DNA of 64,000 nt from positions 1 through 64,000 of the forward strand of contig NZ_AFOZ01000002.1 of the NCBI RefSeq assembly GCF_000217915.1. Direction: 5' to 3'. The stretch comes from Shewanella sp. HN-41 (lineage in GTDB: Bacteria; Pseudomonadota; Gammaproteobacteria; Enterobacterales; Shewanellaceae). The stretch's first letter is position 1; each line of letters starts with the position of its first letter. A program made the position numbers and the translations under genes. A model generated the notes under the pieces. That model ran no database searches, had not been told where the DNA came from, and was given only the letters and a program-made list of their open reading frames with translations. Below, piece by piece: positions 47,449-55,915 of the stretch.

Positions 47449-49578
47449 GTGTCATTTTTTACTCACTTTTTTGGTGTCAGTTGGCAGCAAATGCAGGCCA
47501 AAGTGCGCTATCGCATATTAATCCTGACTTTACTGCCTATTCTGCTGACCTTAGTGAGTTTAGTGTTTATCACTATCTACTGGAATATCAGCTATACAGG
47601 CAAACAGCTGTTTATGAAGGTAAAGGCCGATCTCGCCGTGGCCGAAAACACCCTGCAGCAAGTGCAAGTCCGCCAAGAAAAACAGCTCGAGCGGGTGATG
47701 ACGTCGTGGACCTTTCAGAATGACTTCCGACCTATCTTAGGGGGAGACTTGGGCCATAGGGCGAGTATTGATACCTTCCTTCACGAGCAGAAAATGCTGC
47801 TCAATCTCGATTATTTGCGTTTAGTCAGTGTCGATGAAGCGGCTGCGGATCCCGATCTACGGTTGATATTGCCCAAGATGGGAGGCTTATTGCCTTACTC
47901 TGGGCTGATGGTGTTATCGCCAGAACGTTTATCCCGCATTGATCCTGAGTTAGTAGCCACGGCCAGTATTCCCATTGTGGCGACATTAAGAGCGCAGAAT
48001 CCGAGCAAGGCAGTGGAAGAGCGAGGCTTACTCAGTCGTAGCCTGTTACCCGTGCCGGATGCCGAGGGGAAAGTGGCTTGGTATCTCGACGGCGGCATTT
48101 TATTTAACCGCGATACTCGGATTGTCGATCATATTCGTGATCTGGTATACGACAAAGGGACGCTGCCCGAGCGTTCGATCGGCACAGTCACGATTTTCTT
48201 AGACAATATTCGTGTTTCAACCAACGTACCGCTGCACTTTTATCCAACGGGCACTGAGACCCAAGGGCGCGCGTTGGGGAGTTTAGTGTCTGAGGAAGTG
48301 CGTGAAAAAGTATTAGTGCAGGGGGACTTATGGGTCGATAGAGCGTTTGTGTTTAACGATTGGTTTATCTCTGCCTATGCGCCCTTAGAGGATATTCGGG
48401 GTGAACGGGTAGGCATGATCTATACGGGTTTTTCTGAGTCGCCTTTTATCCATAATTATCTACTTAATATTATTGAGTTAGGTACGATTTTGATGTTAGT
48501 GCTGCTGGTATCTGGCCTACTGGTTTACCGTGGTGCTTACAGCCTGCTGCAACCGATAGAACGTATTCACCACGTGGTACAGGCGGTGCAGTCTGGCCGT
48601 AATATTCGTATTGGCGCCCTAGGGTTAGATAGGGATAACGAGCTATCTAACTTAGCGGAGCAGTTCGATAGTATGCTCGATCTGTTGCAGCGGCGTAATG
48701 CACAGATCCAAGCGGCGGCAGAGCAACTTGAAATGAAAGTTGAAGAGCGAACCCGCAGCTTGCAGGATAAGACCCTAGAGCTGCAACGGAACGTGGCGCT
48801 ACTCAACGAGACCCGTCAGCAGCTAGTCACCAACGAGAAGCTCACCGCCCTAGGTGAATTGACGGCGGGCATCGCCCATGAAATTAACAATCCGACCGCC
48901 GTTATTCTCGGCAATATGGAACTACTACGCTACGAACTTGGCGACAATGCCGAAGTAGTAAAAGAAGAAATAGATCTCGTTATTCAGCAAGTTGGACGGA
49001 TAAGCACTATTATCCGCAGCTTATTGCAATACAGCCGCCCAGGTGAATTCAATGCGCCTCTAGAGATGCACCCTATTACGCCTATTATCGAAGAAATGTC
49101 AGTGTTAGTGCGACATTCAATTAAAAAACAAGAAGTTGTGCTTATCACTGAACTTAATGCCACTTGTCCTGTGCAGGTTAATCGGCCGCAATTACTGCAG
49201 GTCTTGATTAATCTAGTGGTGAACGCGGCACATGCTATGGATGGCAAGGGCCGAATTTGGGTGCGGACCTATGACTGGCTGCAGCAGGATATGCCGATTG
49301 GCGTCAAAATCGAAGTAGAGGATGAAGGTTCTGGGATTGCACCTGAACAACTTGGGCGGATTTTCGACCCATTTTACACCACACGCAAAGATGGCACTGG
49401 CCTAGGGCTTTCCCTTAGCTACGGTATTATTAAGCGAATTGGCGGCACTATCGAAGTGAGTTCCATATTAGGCAAAGGCTCTATCTTTACGATAGGTTTG
49501 TACCATGAAGCTAAGGAGGAACAGCAAAATAATCCCTACGAGGGCTTACATTTTTCAGGTTGTTCTACCGAGATTTAG
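47449..49578 (+). CDS. Membrane sensor histidine kinase, partner of the sigma-54 regulator
   Basis: A 709-aa sensor from the GTG at 47449 (AGGAG seven bases upstream). Membrane segment one is about 26-48. A large periplasmic sensor of about 290 residues follows, probably double-Cache type. Membrane segment two (about 345-367), a HAMP and a long coiled coil (AAEQLEMKVEERTRSLQDKT) come next. The phospho-acceptor His is in LTAGIAHEINNPTAVILGN. ATP-binding boxes are LINLVVNAAHAM (N), DEGSGIAP (G1), FDPFYTTRKDGTGLGLSLS (F/G2). This NtrB/DctB-like layout goes with sigma-54 regulators that respond to small carboxylates or ions. The ligand is unknown. Confidence 0.92.
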   Translation: MSFFTHFFGVSWQQMQAKVRYRILILTLLPILLTLVSLVFITIYWNISYTGKQLFMKVKADLAVAENTLQQVQVRQEKQLERVMTSWTFQNDFRPILGGDLGHRASIDTFLHEQKMLLNLDYLRLVSVDEAAADPDLRLILPKMGGLLPYSGLMVLSPERLSRIDPELVATASIPIVATLRAQNPSKAVEERGLLSRSLLPVPDAEGKVAWYLDGGILFNRDTRIVDHIRDLVYDKGTLPERSIGTVTIFLDNIRVSTNVPLHFYPTGTETQGRALGSLVSEEVREKVLVQGDLWVDRAFVFNDWFISAYAPLEDIRGERVGMIYTGFSESPFIHNYLLNIIELGTILMLVLLVSGLLVYRGAYSLLQPIERIHHVVQAVQSGRNIRIGALGLDRDNELSNLAEQFDSMLDLLQRRNAQIQAAAEQLEMKVEERTRSLQDKTLELQRNVALLNETRQQLVTNEKLTALGELTAGIAHEINNPTAVILGNMELLRYELGDNAEVVKEEIDLVIQQVGRISTIIRSLLQYSRPGEFNAPLEMHPITPIIEEMSVLVRHSIKKQEVVLITELNATCPVQVNRPQLLQVLINLVVNAAHAMDGKGRIWVRTYDWLQQDMPIGVKIEVEDEGSGIAPEQLGRIFDPFYTTRKDGTGLGLSLSYGIIKRIGGTIEVSSILGKGSIFTIGLYHEAKEEQQNNPYEGLHFSGCSTEI

Positions 49579-49591
49579 ATAAATTTAAGGC

Positions 49592-49719
49592 AAAAAAAAA
49601 GCCGGATGATGAATCCGGCCACAAAAGAGTGTGTGAGCAATGTCGTGCTTGCAAACTCAGGAGCACTTTAACCACTTCAGATTACCAGTCATCGGTGTTA
49701 AAGATGAGTTTTGGAACGC
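49592..49719 (-). ncRNA. ryhB: RyhB iron-regulated small RNA
   Basis: The minus strand contains AAGCACGACATTGCTCAC (plus 49633-49650), identical to the conserved target-pairing core of RyhB from enteric bacteria. Downstream is a 7-bp GC-rich hairpin (49601-49607 with 49613-49619) and nine U (49600-49592). Upstream, TTGCAA and TATCGT are spaced 17 bases, and the -10 is covered by a Fur box. The estimated length is about 128 nt. RyhB, with Hfq, lowers synthesis of non-essential iron proteins when iron is scarce. RyhB has been reported in Shewanella. The 5' end is an estimate. Confidence 0.93.
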
Positions 49720-49721
49720 AC

Positions 49722-49740
49722 GTTAACGATAATCATTCTC
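49722..49740. promoter_or_regulatory. Fur box controlling RyhB
   Basis: GTTAACGATAATCATTCTC matches 16 of 19 positions of the consensus GATAATGATAATCATTATC. It overlaps the predicted -10 region of ryhB, so iron-loaded Fur should block transcription. Confidence 0.85.
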
Positions 49741-49813
49741 AATTGTGTTTGCAAGTTATTTAATGAAAAAATGCAAATCTTTACAATAGAGTGGTACTGG
49801 TCTCCCTTAACCC

Positions 49814-50272
49814 TTAGATAGTCTTGCTTAAATGCAGTTTATGGTCGATAAGGTTTTTGGGGTCGGTTTTGAGTTCAGTAATCAAATACTGGTTACTGAT
49901 CAATAAATTAAGCATCGCAGGAAAACGGTTCATCGTCTTAACTTGAATATGGCGATAACCTTGGCGATGGGCCCAAGTCTCTTGATATTCCAGCAGACTC
50001 TGCGCCAGCCCTAAACGCCTAAAGTCGCTGGCAACTCCCCCTAACCAACTGTAAAAATGGGTTTCATCTTGTCCGTATCCCAGCTTAAAACCCGCGAGTT
50101 CACCCTCAACATAGGCTAATAGAATCAAGCATGTTTTGTCTGTCAGCCGCTCCGCTAGGACTTGGCCAGTTAGTGGGCGATCGAGTTCTGGGATCTGCTG
50201 GCTAAGTGCAGCGAGTTGCTCGGTTAGCTCGGGGGTCAGTGCTGTCAGCGCTTTGATTTCAATAGAATACAT
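49814..50272 (-). CDS. GNAT family N-acetyltransferase
   Basis: A 152-aa protein with the GCN5-related acetyltransferase fold. The acetyl-CoA loop is RRLGLAQSLLEYQETWAHRQG (start at about 86), a variant of Q/RxxGxG/A. The preceding strand is GFKLGYGQDETHFYSWLGGV. The conserved C-terminal NRFPAMLNLLISNQYLI resembles the region where family members position a Tyr. The substrate is unknown. It ends 95 bases before the RyhB promoter on the same strand, so read-through into RyhB is conceivable. Confidence 0.85.
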   Translation of the reverse strand: MYSIEIKALTALTPELTEQLAALSQQIPELDRPLTGQVLAERLTDKTCLILLAYVEGELAGFKLGYGQDETHFYSWLGGVASDFRRLGLAQSLLEYQETWAHRQGYRHIQVKTMNRFPAMLNLLISNQYLITELKTDPKNLIDHKLHLSKTI

Positions 50273-50287
50273 AATTTTCTCTCATGA

Positions 50288-50322
50288 AAATCGACCCCAT
50301 TGGACTGCGATATGCAATGGGG
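50288..50322 (-). terminator. Terminator after yhhQ
   Basis: An 8-bp stem CCCCATTG (50295-50302) with CAATGGGG (50315-50322) is followed on the minus strand by TCGATTTT. It lies about 50 bases after the yhhQ stop codon. Confidence 0.55.
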
Positions 50323-50370
50323 CCGAGGATAAACTGGCTAAATTATAACAGGTCTGGCCAGTTGAGTTAA

Positions 50371-51030
50371 TCAGGAAACTATTTTTTGCGGGCTGGTTTG
50401 CAAAATCTTGTCTTGTAAGACTTTTAGCAAAACACCGTAGGCAGGAAGGAAAAGACCTAAGCTCACGAGTAACTTAAAACCGTAATCGACACTGGCAATC
50501 TCAGGCCAATTGGCGGCCATAAAGCTGTCGGACGAGGCATAAAACGCGACGCTAAAGAAAACTAAGGTATCGACTAAATTACCCACTATGGTGGATGCAG
50601 CAGGTGCGACCCACCAAGAGCGGCTGGCCCGCAGGCGGGCGAAGACTGTGATATCCATCAGTTGGCCAATCAAGTAGGCGGCAAAACTTGCAAAGGCGAT
50701 GCGGAACACAAAAGTATTCCACTGCGCAAGTGAATCTGCGCCTTGGAAGCTGCCTTGGTGAAACAGCACACCCATTACGTAGGAAATCATCAGTGCAGGC
50801 ACCATGGCCTTAAGGATAATGCTACGGGCAGCCGTTTGGCCGAAAATACGTACCGTGAGATCTGTGGCTAAATACACAAATGGAAAGCTGAATGCGCCCC
50901 AAGTGGTGTGGTAACCAAATAGCTGAAATGGTAGTTGTACTAAGTAGTTGCTGACGCAAATAATCAGTATGTGGAATCCTACTAATAGGAGTAGGGCGCG
51001 GCGGAGCTGCGCTGTGGTTAACATTAACAT
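50371..51030 (-). CDS. yhhQ: Queuosine precursor transporter YhhQ (VUT family)
   Basis: Inner-membrane importer for 7-cyano- or 7-aminomethyl-7-deazaguanine, precursors of queuosine in tRNA. It is 219 aa with six membrane segments. YHTTWGAFSFPFVYLATDLTVR (start about 40) and AYLIGQLMDITVFARLR are the diagnostic family motifs. STIVGNLVDTLVFFSVAF is a further conserved helix. Start candidates are 51030 and the ATG six bases later. It is divergent from the periplasmic binding protein gene. I see no preQ1 riboswitch in the short leader. Confidence 0.92.
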   Translation of the reverse strand: MLMLTTAQLRRALLLLVGFHILIICVSNYLVQLPFQLFGYHTTWGAFSFPFVYLATDLTVRIFGQTAARSIILKAMVPALMISYVMGVLFHQGSFQGADSLAQWNTFVFRIAFASFAAYLIGQLMDITVFARLRASRSWWVAPAASTIVGNLVDTLVFFSVAFYASSDSFMAANWPEIASVDYGFKLLVSLGLFLPAYGVLLKVLQDKILQTSPQKIVS

Positions 51031-51293
51031 TCTGTGGCCTTTTTAGTTGTGTAGGGCGGGGTGAGGGAACCCGCTAATGATCATTTTATTATATTGACTC
51101 GCCTATGGACCGATCCCAGTACACTGCAATCGGAGGGCCGCCATTATAATGACTGCCCCTTAAGATGCAAGCTAACGTTATATACCCAACCGATTCCTAG
51201 CGATGTGGCGGAGGCGCTCTATGCTTTAGGTATATTACACAACACAGATATAGAAACTATCCTACACTTCTAATACATCGAAGGAGGGGCGCG

Positions 51294-52019
51294 ATGAGAT
51301 CATTCCTTACTGTATTTTGCTTGTGTTTATTGAGTTTTTTTACTTCGGCGGCGCCCACCAGTCCTGTTGTTATTAACCTAGTGACAGCGACATGGGAGGG
51401 CTTCGCTAATCCCGATGAAACCGGATACTACTTCGATATTCTCAACCGCGTTTTTCCGGCGCCAGAATGGCAGCTCAATGTGCAGTTTATTCCCTTTGCG
51501 CGCACGCTTTATCTTATTGAAAACAATCGAGTCGATATGATACTCAGCGTGTATAAGGGGGATATTAAAAAGAGTCTTTTGAGTGAGAATGCGGTCGAGA
51601 TCGATTCTATTGATGCCGCAGTGACTCCTGCCATTGCCGACAATTGGGTGGGGATTGAGAGTTTATCCCATAAGAAAGTGCGGGCCATGTTGGCCTATCG
51701 CTACAATATGCTGACACCCGTACCCATGTACTATGAAGAAAGCAGTGATATGCTCACTATGCTTAATAGCTTAAATGCGGGTCGTATCGATGCCGTGCTG
51801 GACTATCGGAAGGATATTCTATCTCTAGTCCCTAAGCTAAAAGACCAGCAAAATTTTGTAATTATTCAAGGCGTACTAAAGACGGAAAGTTTTTTTGCCT
51901 TTGCTAATACCGAAAAAGGCCGCATGTTGAAACAGCATTTTGATATAGTCCATAGGCGCTTAATTGACTCGGGTGAACAAGAGCGGCTCTTTAATGAGAC
52001 AAAGGCGAATGGCTATTAA
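51294..52019 (+). CDS. Periplasmic substrate-binding protein (SBP_bac_3-like)
   Basis: A 241-aa exported protein with a signal peptide (about 1-20, ending SAA) and a bilobed amino-acid-type binding domain. Recognisable segments are the N-terminal INLVTATWEGFANPDETGYY, FIPFARTLYLIENNRVDMIL (ligand loop) and the later LNAGRIDAVLDYR hinge. AAGGAGG lies eight bases before the ATG. No permease or ATPase adjoins it, so it may act as a stand-alone receptor or serve a distant transporter. Many Shewanella have such orphan proteins near sensory genes. The ligand is not predictable. Confidence 0.85.
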   Translation: MRSFLTVFCLCLLSFFTSAAPTSPVVINLVTATWEGFANPDETGYYFDILNRVFPAPEWQLNVQFIPFARTLYLIENNRVDMILSVYKGDIKKSLLSENAVEIDSIDAAVTPAIADNWVGIESLSHKKVRAMLAYRYNMLTPVPMYYEESSDMLTMLNSLNAGRIDAVLDYRKDILSLVPKLKDQQNFVIIQGVLKTESFFAFANTEKGRMLKQHFDIVHRRLIDSGEQERLFNETKANGY

Positions 52020-52060
52020 AACCGCATTAACGGTAGCTCTAGAAGCGATAGTACTAGAAG

Positions 52061-53431
52061 TTACAGTTCGATCAGAATCGACATAATCGTCGCGAGTTTA
52101 TTCTCCAGCTCTTGCCACTCGGCCTGTGGATCTGAACCTGCAATAATTCCCGCACCGGCAAATAGATTAATTCGACCGGGCTCGATGAGGGCACTGCGAA
52201 TTGCTACCGAAAACTCACTCTCGTACTTATTGAAATAACCACAGGCCCCAGCATACCAACCGCGCATATAACCTTCGCGCTGACGAATGAAGTTCATCGC
52301 CGAATGCCGAGGTAAGCCCCCAACTGCGGGTGTGGGGTGTAGTGCCTGCAGGAGCTGAAAATCATTTACCCCCGCCTTTAGTTCGGCCCGAATAGCGCGG
52401 TGTAAATGTTGAATATGGGTCAGTTTAAAGATAGTGGCCGATTCCTCTGCGCCCACATAATGGCTCAGAGGCGTGAGCATATTCACTATATGGCTGCGTA
52501 CTAACTGGTTTTCGACACTATTTTTATTGTCTTCGAGTAGGGCATTCGCCAGGGCAATATCCTCCTCCTGATTTAACCCTCGCACTGTCGTACCCGCTAA
52601 AGCCTCGGTAAACAGCTCCTGTTGGCGGCGGCGGAATAAACGCTCGGGTGAGCAAGAGATAAAGGTGCTATCTGGGCTAAATTGAAAACCAAATTGGAAA
52701 CTATTGGGATTACGTCCCTGCCAACAGGCGAGCACCATCCAAGGGTCAACCCGCTCATTGACCTCGAGCTGTGTTAATCGGGATAGCACCACTTTTGGGG
52801 TGTCTTGGTTAAATTTGGGATCGACCACTTGCTCGACTAATGTCTTCCAGCGCTGAAAGTCGGGTCTATCGCTACGCCCCAATAATGCGAGTTTGTTTGG
52901 GGGGGCTAAGGGTCTCGCGGGCAAAACGGCTTCGATGGCCGCGATCGCCTTATCTATTTCCGAGTGGGGATCGTTATCGGCAAAATTGAGGTTGATCCTC
53001 AAACTGTATTGAGCCCCGCTGCGCCTAAACTCGATACGAGGCAGCACAAAACGGCTATTACCGAACTCGGGCCAAGATTCTATGCTGCGATCGAAGGCCA
53101 CGCCGCCATAGTAGCGAATGTCCTGATTGGTCGAGAGCGCGCGTTGTGCTTGGTAAGCCTGCACCAGTTGCTGATCATCGACACCGGTTTCAAATTTAAA
53201 GTCTTTACAAGCGCCTATGGTCGCTACTTCTTCAATTCGATCGCGCCCATGCCAGTAGATTCTGGGGTATTGGGTCTGGGATGCCAGCCATGAAATTAAA
53301 GGCATAGATACAGTTGGTTGGGATAGCTGTACTATCGGTTCAGTGGGAGGAACCCGCTTTAATTGAATGAGTTTGTCGATGAGACTCTTGAGGTCTTCAG
53401 ACAGGGCATGGACGGGCAAATAAAACTCCAA
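52061..53431 (-). CDS. menF: Isochorismate synthase MenF
   Basis: Converts chorismate to isochorismate, first step of menaquinone synthesis, which anaerobic respiration depends on. It is 456 aa. The C-terminal chorismate-binding domain includes FISCSPERLFRRR, LAGTTVRG, HPTPAVGGLPR (conserved His-Pro-Thr) and GWYAGACGYFN. The conserved Glu residues in ENQLVRSHI and FAGAGIIAGSDPQAEW bind Mg. It stands alone; menD is not visible. A related salicylate or siderophore synthase is less likely given length and motifs. Confidence 0.94.
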   Translation of the reverse strand: MEFYLPVHALSEDLKSLIDKLIQLKRVPPTEPIVQLSQPTVSMPLISWLASQTQYPRIYWHGRDRIEEVATIGACKDFKFETGVDDQQLVQAYQAQRALSTNQDIRYYGGVAFDRSIESWPEFGNSRFVLPRIEFRRSGAQYSLRINLNFADNDPHSEIDKAIAAIEAVLPARPLAPPNKLALLGRSDRPDFQRWKTLVEQVVDPKFNQDTPKVVLSRLTQLEVNERVDPWMVLACWQGRNPNSFQFGFQFSPDSTFISCSPERLFRRRQQELFTEALAGTTVRGLNQEEDIALANALLEDNKNSVENQLVRSHIVNMLTPLSHYVGAEESATIFKLTHIQHLHRAIRAELKAGVNDFQLLQALHPTPAVGGLPRHSAMNFIRQREGYMRGWYAGACGYFNKYESEFSVAIRSALIEPGRINLFAGAGIIAGSDPQAEWQELENKLATIMSILIEL

Positions 53432-53832
53432 AGATAATGAATGAAGGCTCAGTGCCTATGGACACCAGTGGTTTTTTGATTAAGTGAATACATTCTTTTT
53501 ACAGTACTTTGAATCTTTTCGGTATCCGTTCGTAAATAAGAATCTTTCGCTCAAATTAAAGGCCGTGGCCTTGGGTGTCAAGATGTAAGCCGCAGGCCTG
53601 TGACTTTTGCCATAGTCTCATTTTGTGATGATAAAAAATGTGACTTAAGTGGGTCTTTTTGTCGGTGAGCGATCCATTGATGGACATTTTGTCTCTTAAC
53701 TGTGTATAGGCTTTCCCCTTTTGTTTCAATTAGTCGATCTGGGTTGGTTTTTGACAGTTTTTTGGTTGAGACAGAATAGCCACAGCCCACAATAAGCGAC
53801 ACATCTTACATTTTCTATGTGACAACAATAAC
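53432..53832. other. Divergent promoter region menF / TonB receptor
   Basis: A 401-base gap with no convincing gene; a 74-codon minus-strand frame (53578-53802) has no features. I found no clear Fur box, B12 or TPP riboswitch core. Since it holds the promoter of the six-gene uptake operon, its regulatory elements would point to the substrate. Confidence 0.5.
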
Positions 53833-55914
53833 ATGATTACCACGAATACCCTCTTTAGCGTGTCGTCTTTAGCCTTGGCTATTGGTCTTAGTTTTGTGGC
53901 TCAAGCCGATGATATTTCCCGAGATCCGCTACTCAATATCGGTGAAGTGATCGTCGTTCACGGTGACGGCGAGGAAGCCAGTGAAATGGCGACAACCCAC
54001 TGGAGCATTAGTGAGGAGGAAATCCGCGCAACGGGAGCACAGACCTTAGATCAAGTCTTAAAGAATGTGCCTGGTGTGTACATTCGCGTGGGGGGAGACG
54101 GCACTCCGAGAGTCGATATTCGTGGTTTTAAAACTCGCCATGTCACTCTTTTAGTCAATGGTGTGCCTATGGGTAGCGCCGATGATGGGCAATTCGACCC
54201 GAGTGTGATCCCTACCAGTCAAATCGCCTCGGTGGAGGTTTCTGTGGGGCCGACGTCGGTACTCTATGGTCCGAGTGGTGCGGGCGGGGTGATCAATATT
54301 ATTACCAAGCAAGGCGATATGGCTCCTGCGCTTTCCGGGCGTTTGGAGGCGGGTAAGGATAATACCTTCAATGGTGATATGAGTGCCGCGGGTGCAGGAG
54401 ATGATTGGCAGGGGTTAGTCAGTGTCAGCCGCCAGCAGACGGACGGCTTCCCAATGTCGAGTGATTTTGAACCTACGCCATCTCAAGATGGGGAGCTGCG
54501 AGTGAACTCGGATAAAGAAGTCACTAACTTCTATGCTCAAGGCAGCTACTGGTTATCCGATAAGACGCAGTTGATTGCAAATATGGCGTTGCGCAGCGGT
54601 GAATGGGGTAAACCCGCCCGTGACGGTACTGGCAGTGGCAAGATGAAATATGAACGTACCGATGACTATGACTCACATACTGCCCAGTTAGGTTTGGCAC
54701 ATCGGTTTGATGACACTTTTACGCTGCGTGGATTTGGTTATCACAACCAAAGCGATACCTTAGAATCCTCCTATGCCGACGAAACCTATCAGGCGGTGAC
54801 TCAGTCCCAAGATGGCCGCTCGGTAGTCCAAGGTATTAATCTACAATTAATCACGGATTTACATGCAGCAGGCTTGTTGACCACCTCGGTGATTGCAGAA
54901 GAGCAACGTTGGAAGTCGACAGTCACTACTTATACACCAGATACAGGCAGTAATAGTGGCTCAGGTACGGGCTCTGGTGGCGGTAGCGGCGGTGGAAGTG
55001 GCTCTGGTGGTGGAACTGGTGGCGGTACGGGCTCTGGCAGCGGAAGTGGCAGTGGAACCAGCGGCGCCGAAAAGTTAAATGATTCCGCATGGTTATATAC
55101 AGCGGCGGCTGAATATCAATATCGGTCTGAGCATCAATACGGCTTTACCTTAGGCGGTGCTTATCATTCACTCGATGCCAGTGATGGCACGGATGATAAC
55201 TATTCGGCCATGGCCTCTAGCTATTGGCAGTTGCTGCCAGATTCGCGCCTGAGTTTGAGTGTTGCACGTAAGGTACGCTTCCCCTCTATGGTGAACTTGT
55301 ATTCACAACTCTCTGGTAATAGCGATTTAGAGGCCGAAGAATCTAAACATTTGGAGTTGGGCTTAGAGCAGGATCTGCCCGAGGGCACGGACTTTTCTGT
55401 TTATGGTTACTACACGGATGCGGAAAATTATATCGCTAAGGATATCGATGGTGTTTATCAAAATATGGGGCGCTATAAGTTCAAAGGAATTGATTTTCAA
55501 ATTAATAATCACGCCATTGAACATTTAGATCTGAGCCTCTCCTACAGCTTCCTAGACTCGGAAGAGATGGACGGTGACGATACCTTAGATGCGCTGCAAT
55601 ACCGCCCTCGCCATCAATTACGCTGGCAGATGAGTTACGAGTTTCCCTTCGAAACTCAAATTCATTTGAATGTGGAGCGTATTTTGGATCAAGTCTATGC
55701 GACTCAAGTGAAGGTTAACGGCCAGACACAATATCAACAACAGTCTCTGGACAACTACACCTTAGTCGATATGAATCTGGTACAGCCATTAATCCATGAC
55801 AAATTAGATGTTTATCTACGAGCAACTAACCTGCTTGATGAAAATTACTACCAGAGTGAAGCGTTGCCACAGGCGGGACGCCAGATCTTTATCGGTGTGA
55901 ATTGGCAGATTTAA
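53833..55914 (+). CDS. TonB-dependent outer-membrane receptor
   Basis: A 693-aa energised outer-membrane importer. It has a signal peptide (about 1-25, ending AQA), a TonB-box-like GEVIVVHG, a plug domain (ATGAQTLDQVLKNVPGVYIR, GPTSVLYGPSGAGGVINIIT) and a 22-strand barrel ending GVNWQI. Residues about 371-411 are almost only Gly, Ser and Thr (start GSNSGSGTGSGGG) and sit where an extracellular loop is expected. It is the first gene of a tight operon: the ATPase gene starts one base after its stop. It probably brings an unknown scarce nutrient or metal complex to the ECF importer encoded next. Confidence 0.92.
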   Translation: MITTNTLFSVSSLALAIGLSFVAQADDISRDPLLNIGEVIVVHGDGEEASEMATTHWSISEEEIRATGAQTLDQVLKNVPGVYIRVGGDGTPRVDIRGFKTRHVTLLVNGVPMGSADDGQFDPSVIPTSQIASVEVSVGPTSVLYGPSGAGGVINIITKQGDMAPALSGRLEAGKDNTFNGDMSAAGAGDDWQGLVSVSRQQTDGFPMSSDFEPTPSQDGELRVNSDKEVTNFYAQGSYWLSDKTQLIANMALRSGEWGKPARDGTGSGKMKYERTDDYDSHTAQLGLAHRFDDTFTLRGFGYHNQSDTLESSYADETYQAVTQSQDGRSVVQGINLQLITDLHAAGLLTTSVIAEEQRWKSTVTTYTPDTGSNSGSGTGSGGGSGGGSGSGGGTGGGTGSGSGSGSGTSGAEKLNDSAWLYTAAAEYQYRSEHQYGFTLGGAYHSLDASDGTDDNYSAMASSYWQLLPDSRLSLSVARKVRFPSMVNLYSQLSGNSDLEAEESKHLELGLEQDLPEGTDFSVYGYYTDAENYIAKDIDGVYQNMGRYKFKGIDFQINNHAIEHLDLSLSYSFLDSEEMDGDDTLDALQYRPRHQLRWQMSYEFPFETQIHLNVERILDQVYATQVKVNGQTQYQQQSLDNYTLVDMNLVQPLIHDKLDVYLRATNLLDENYYQSEALPQAGRQIFIGVNWQI

Positions 55915-55915
55915 G

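Noticed and set aside
51061-51273. 70-codon frame upstream of the periplasmic binding protein
   Set aside because: Starts with GTG in the yhhQ promoter region and has no strong ribosome binding site or recognisable family. It cannot be excluded, but I would not annotate it.
50371-51293. preQ1 riboswitch before yhhQ
   Set aside because: Looked for the short C-rich stem and A-rich tail in the 30-260 bases before the start; none is convincing.
53578-53802. 74-codon minus-strand frame between menF and the TonB receptor
   Set aside because: No features of a real protein; the region is better explained as promoters.
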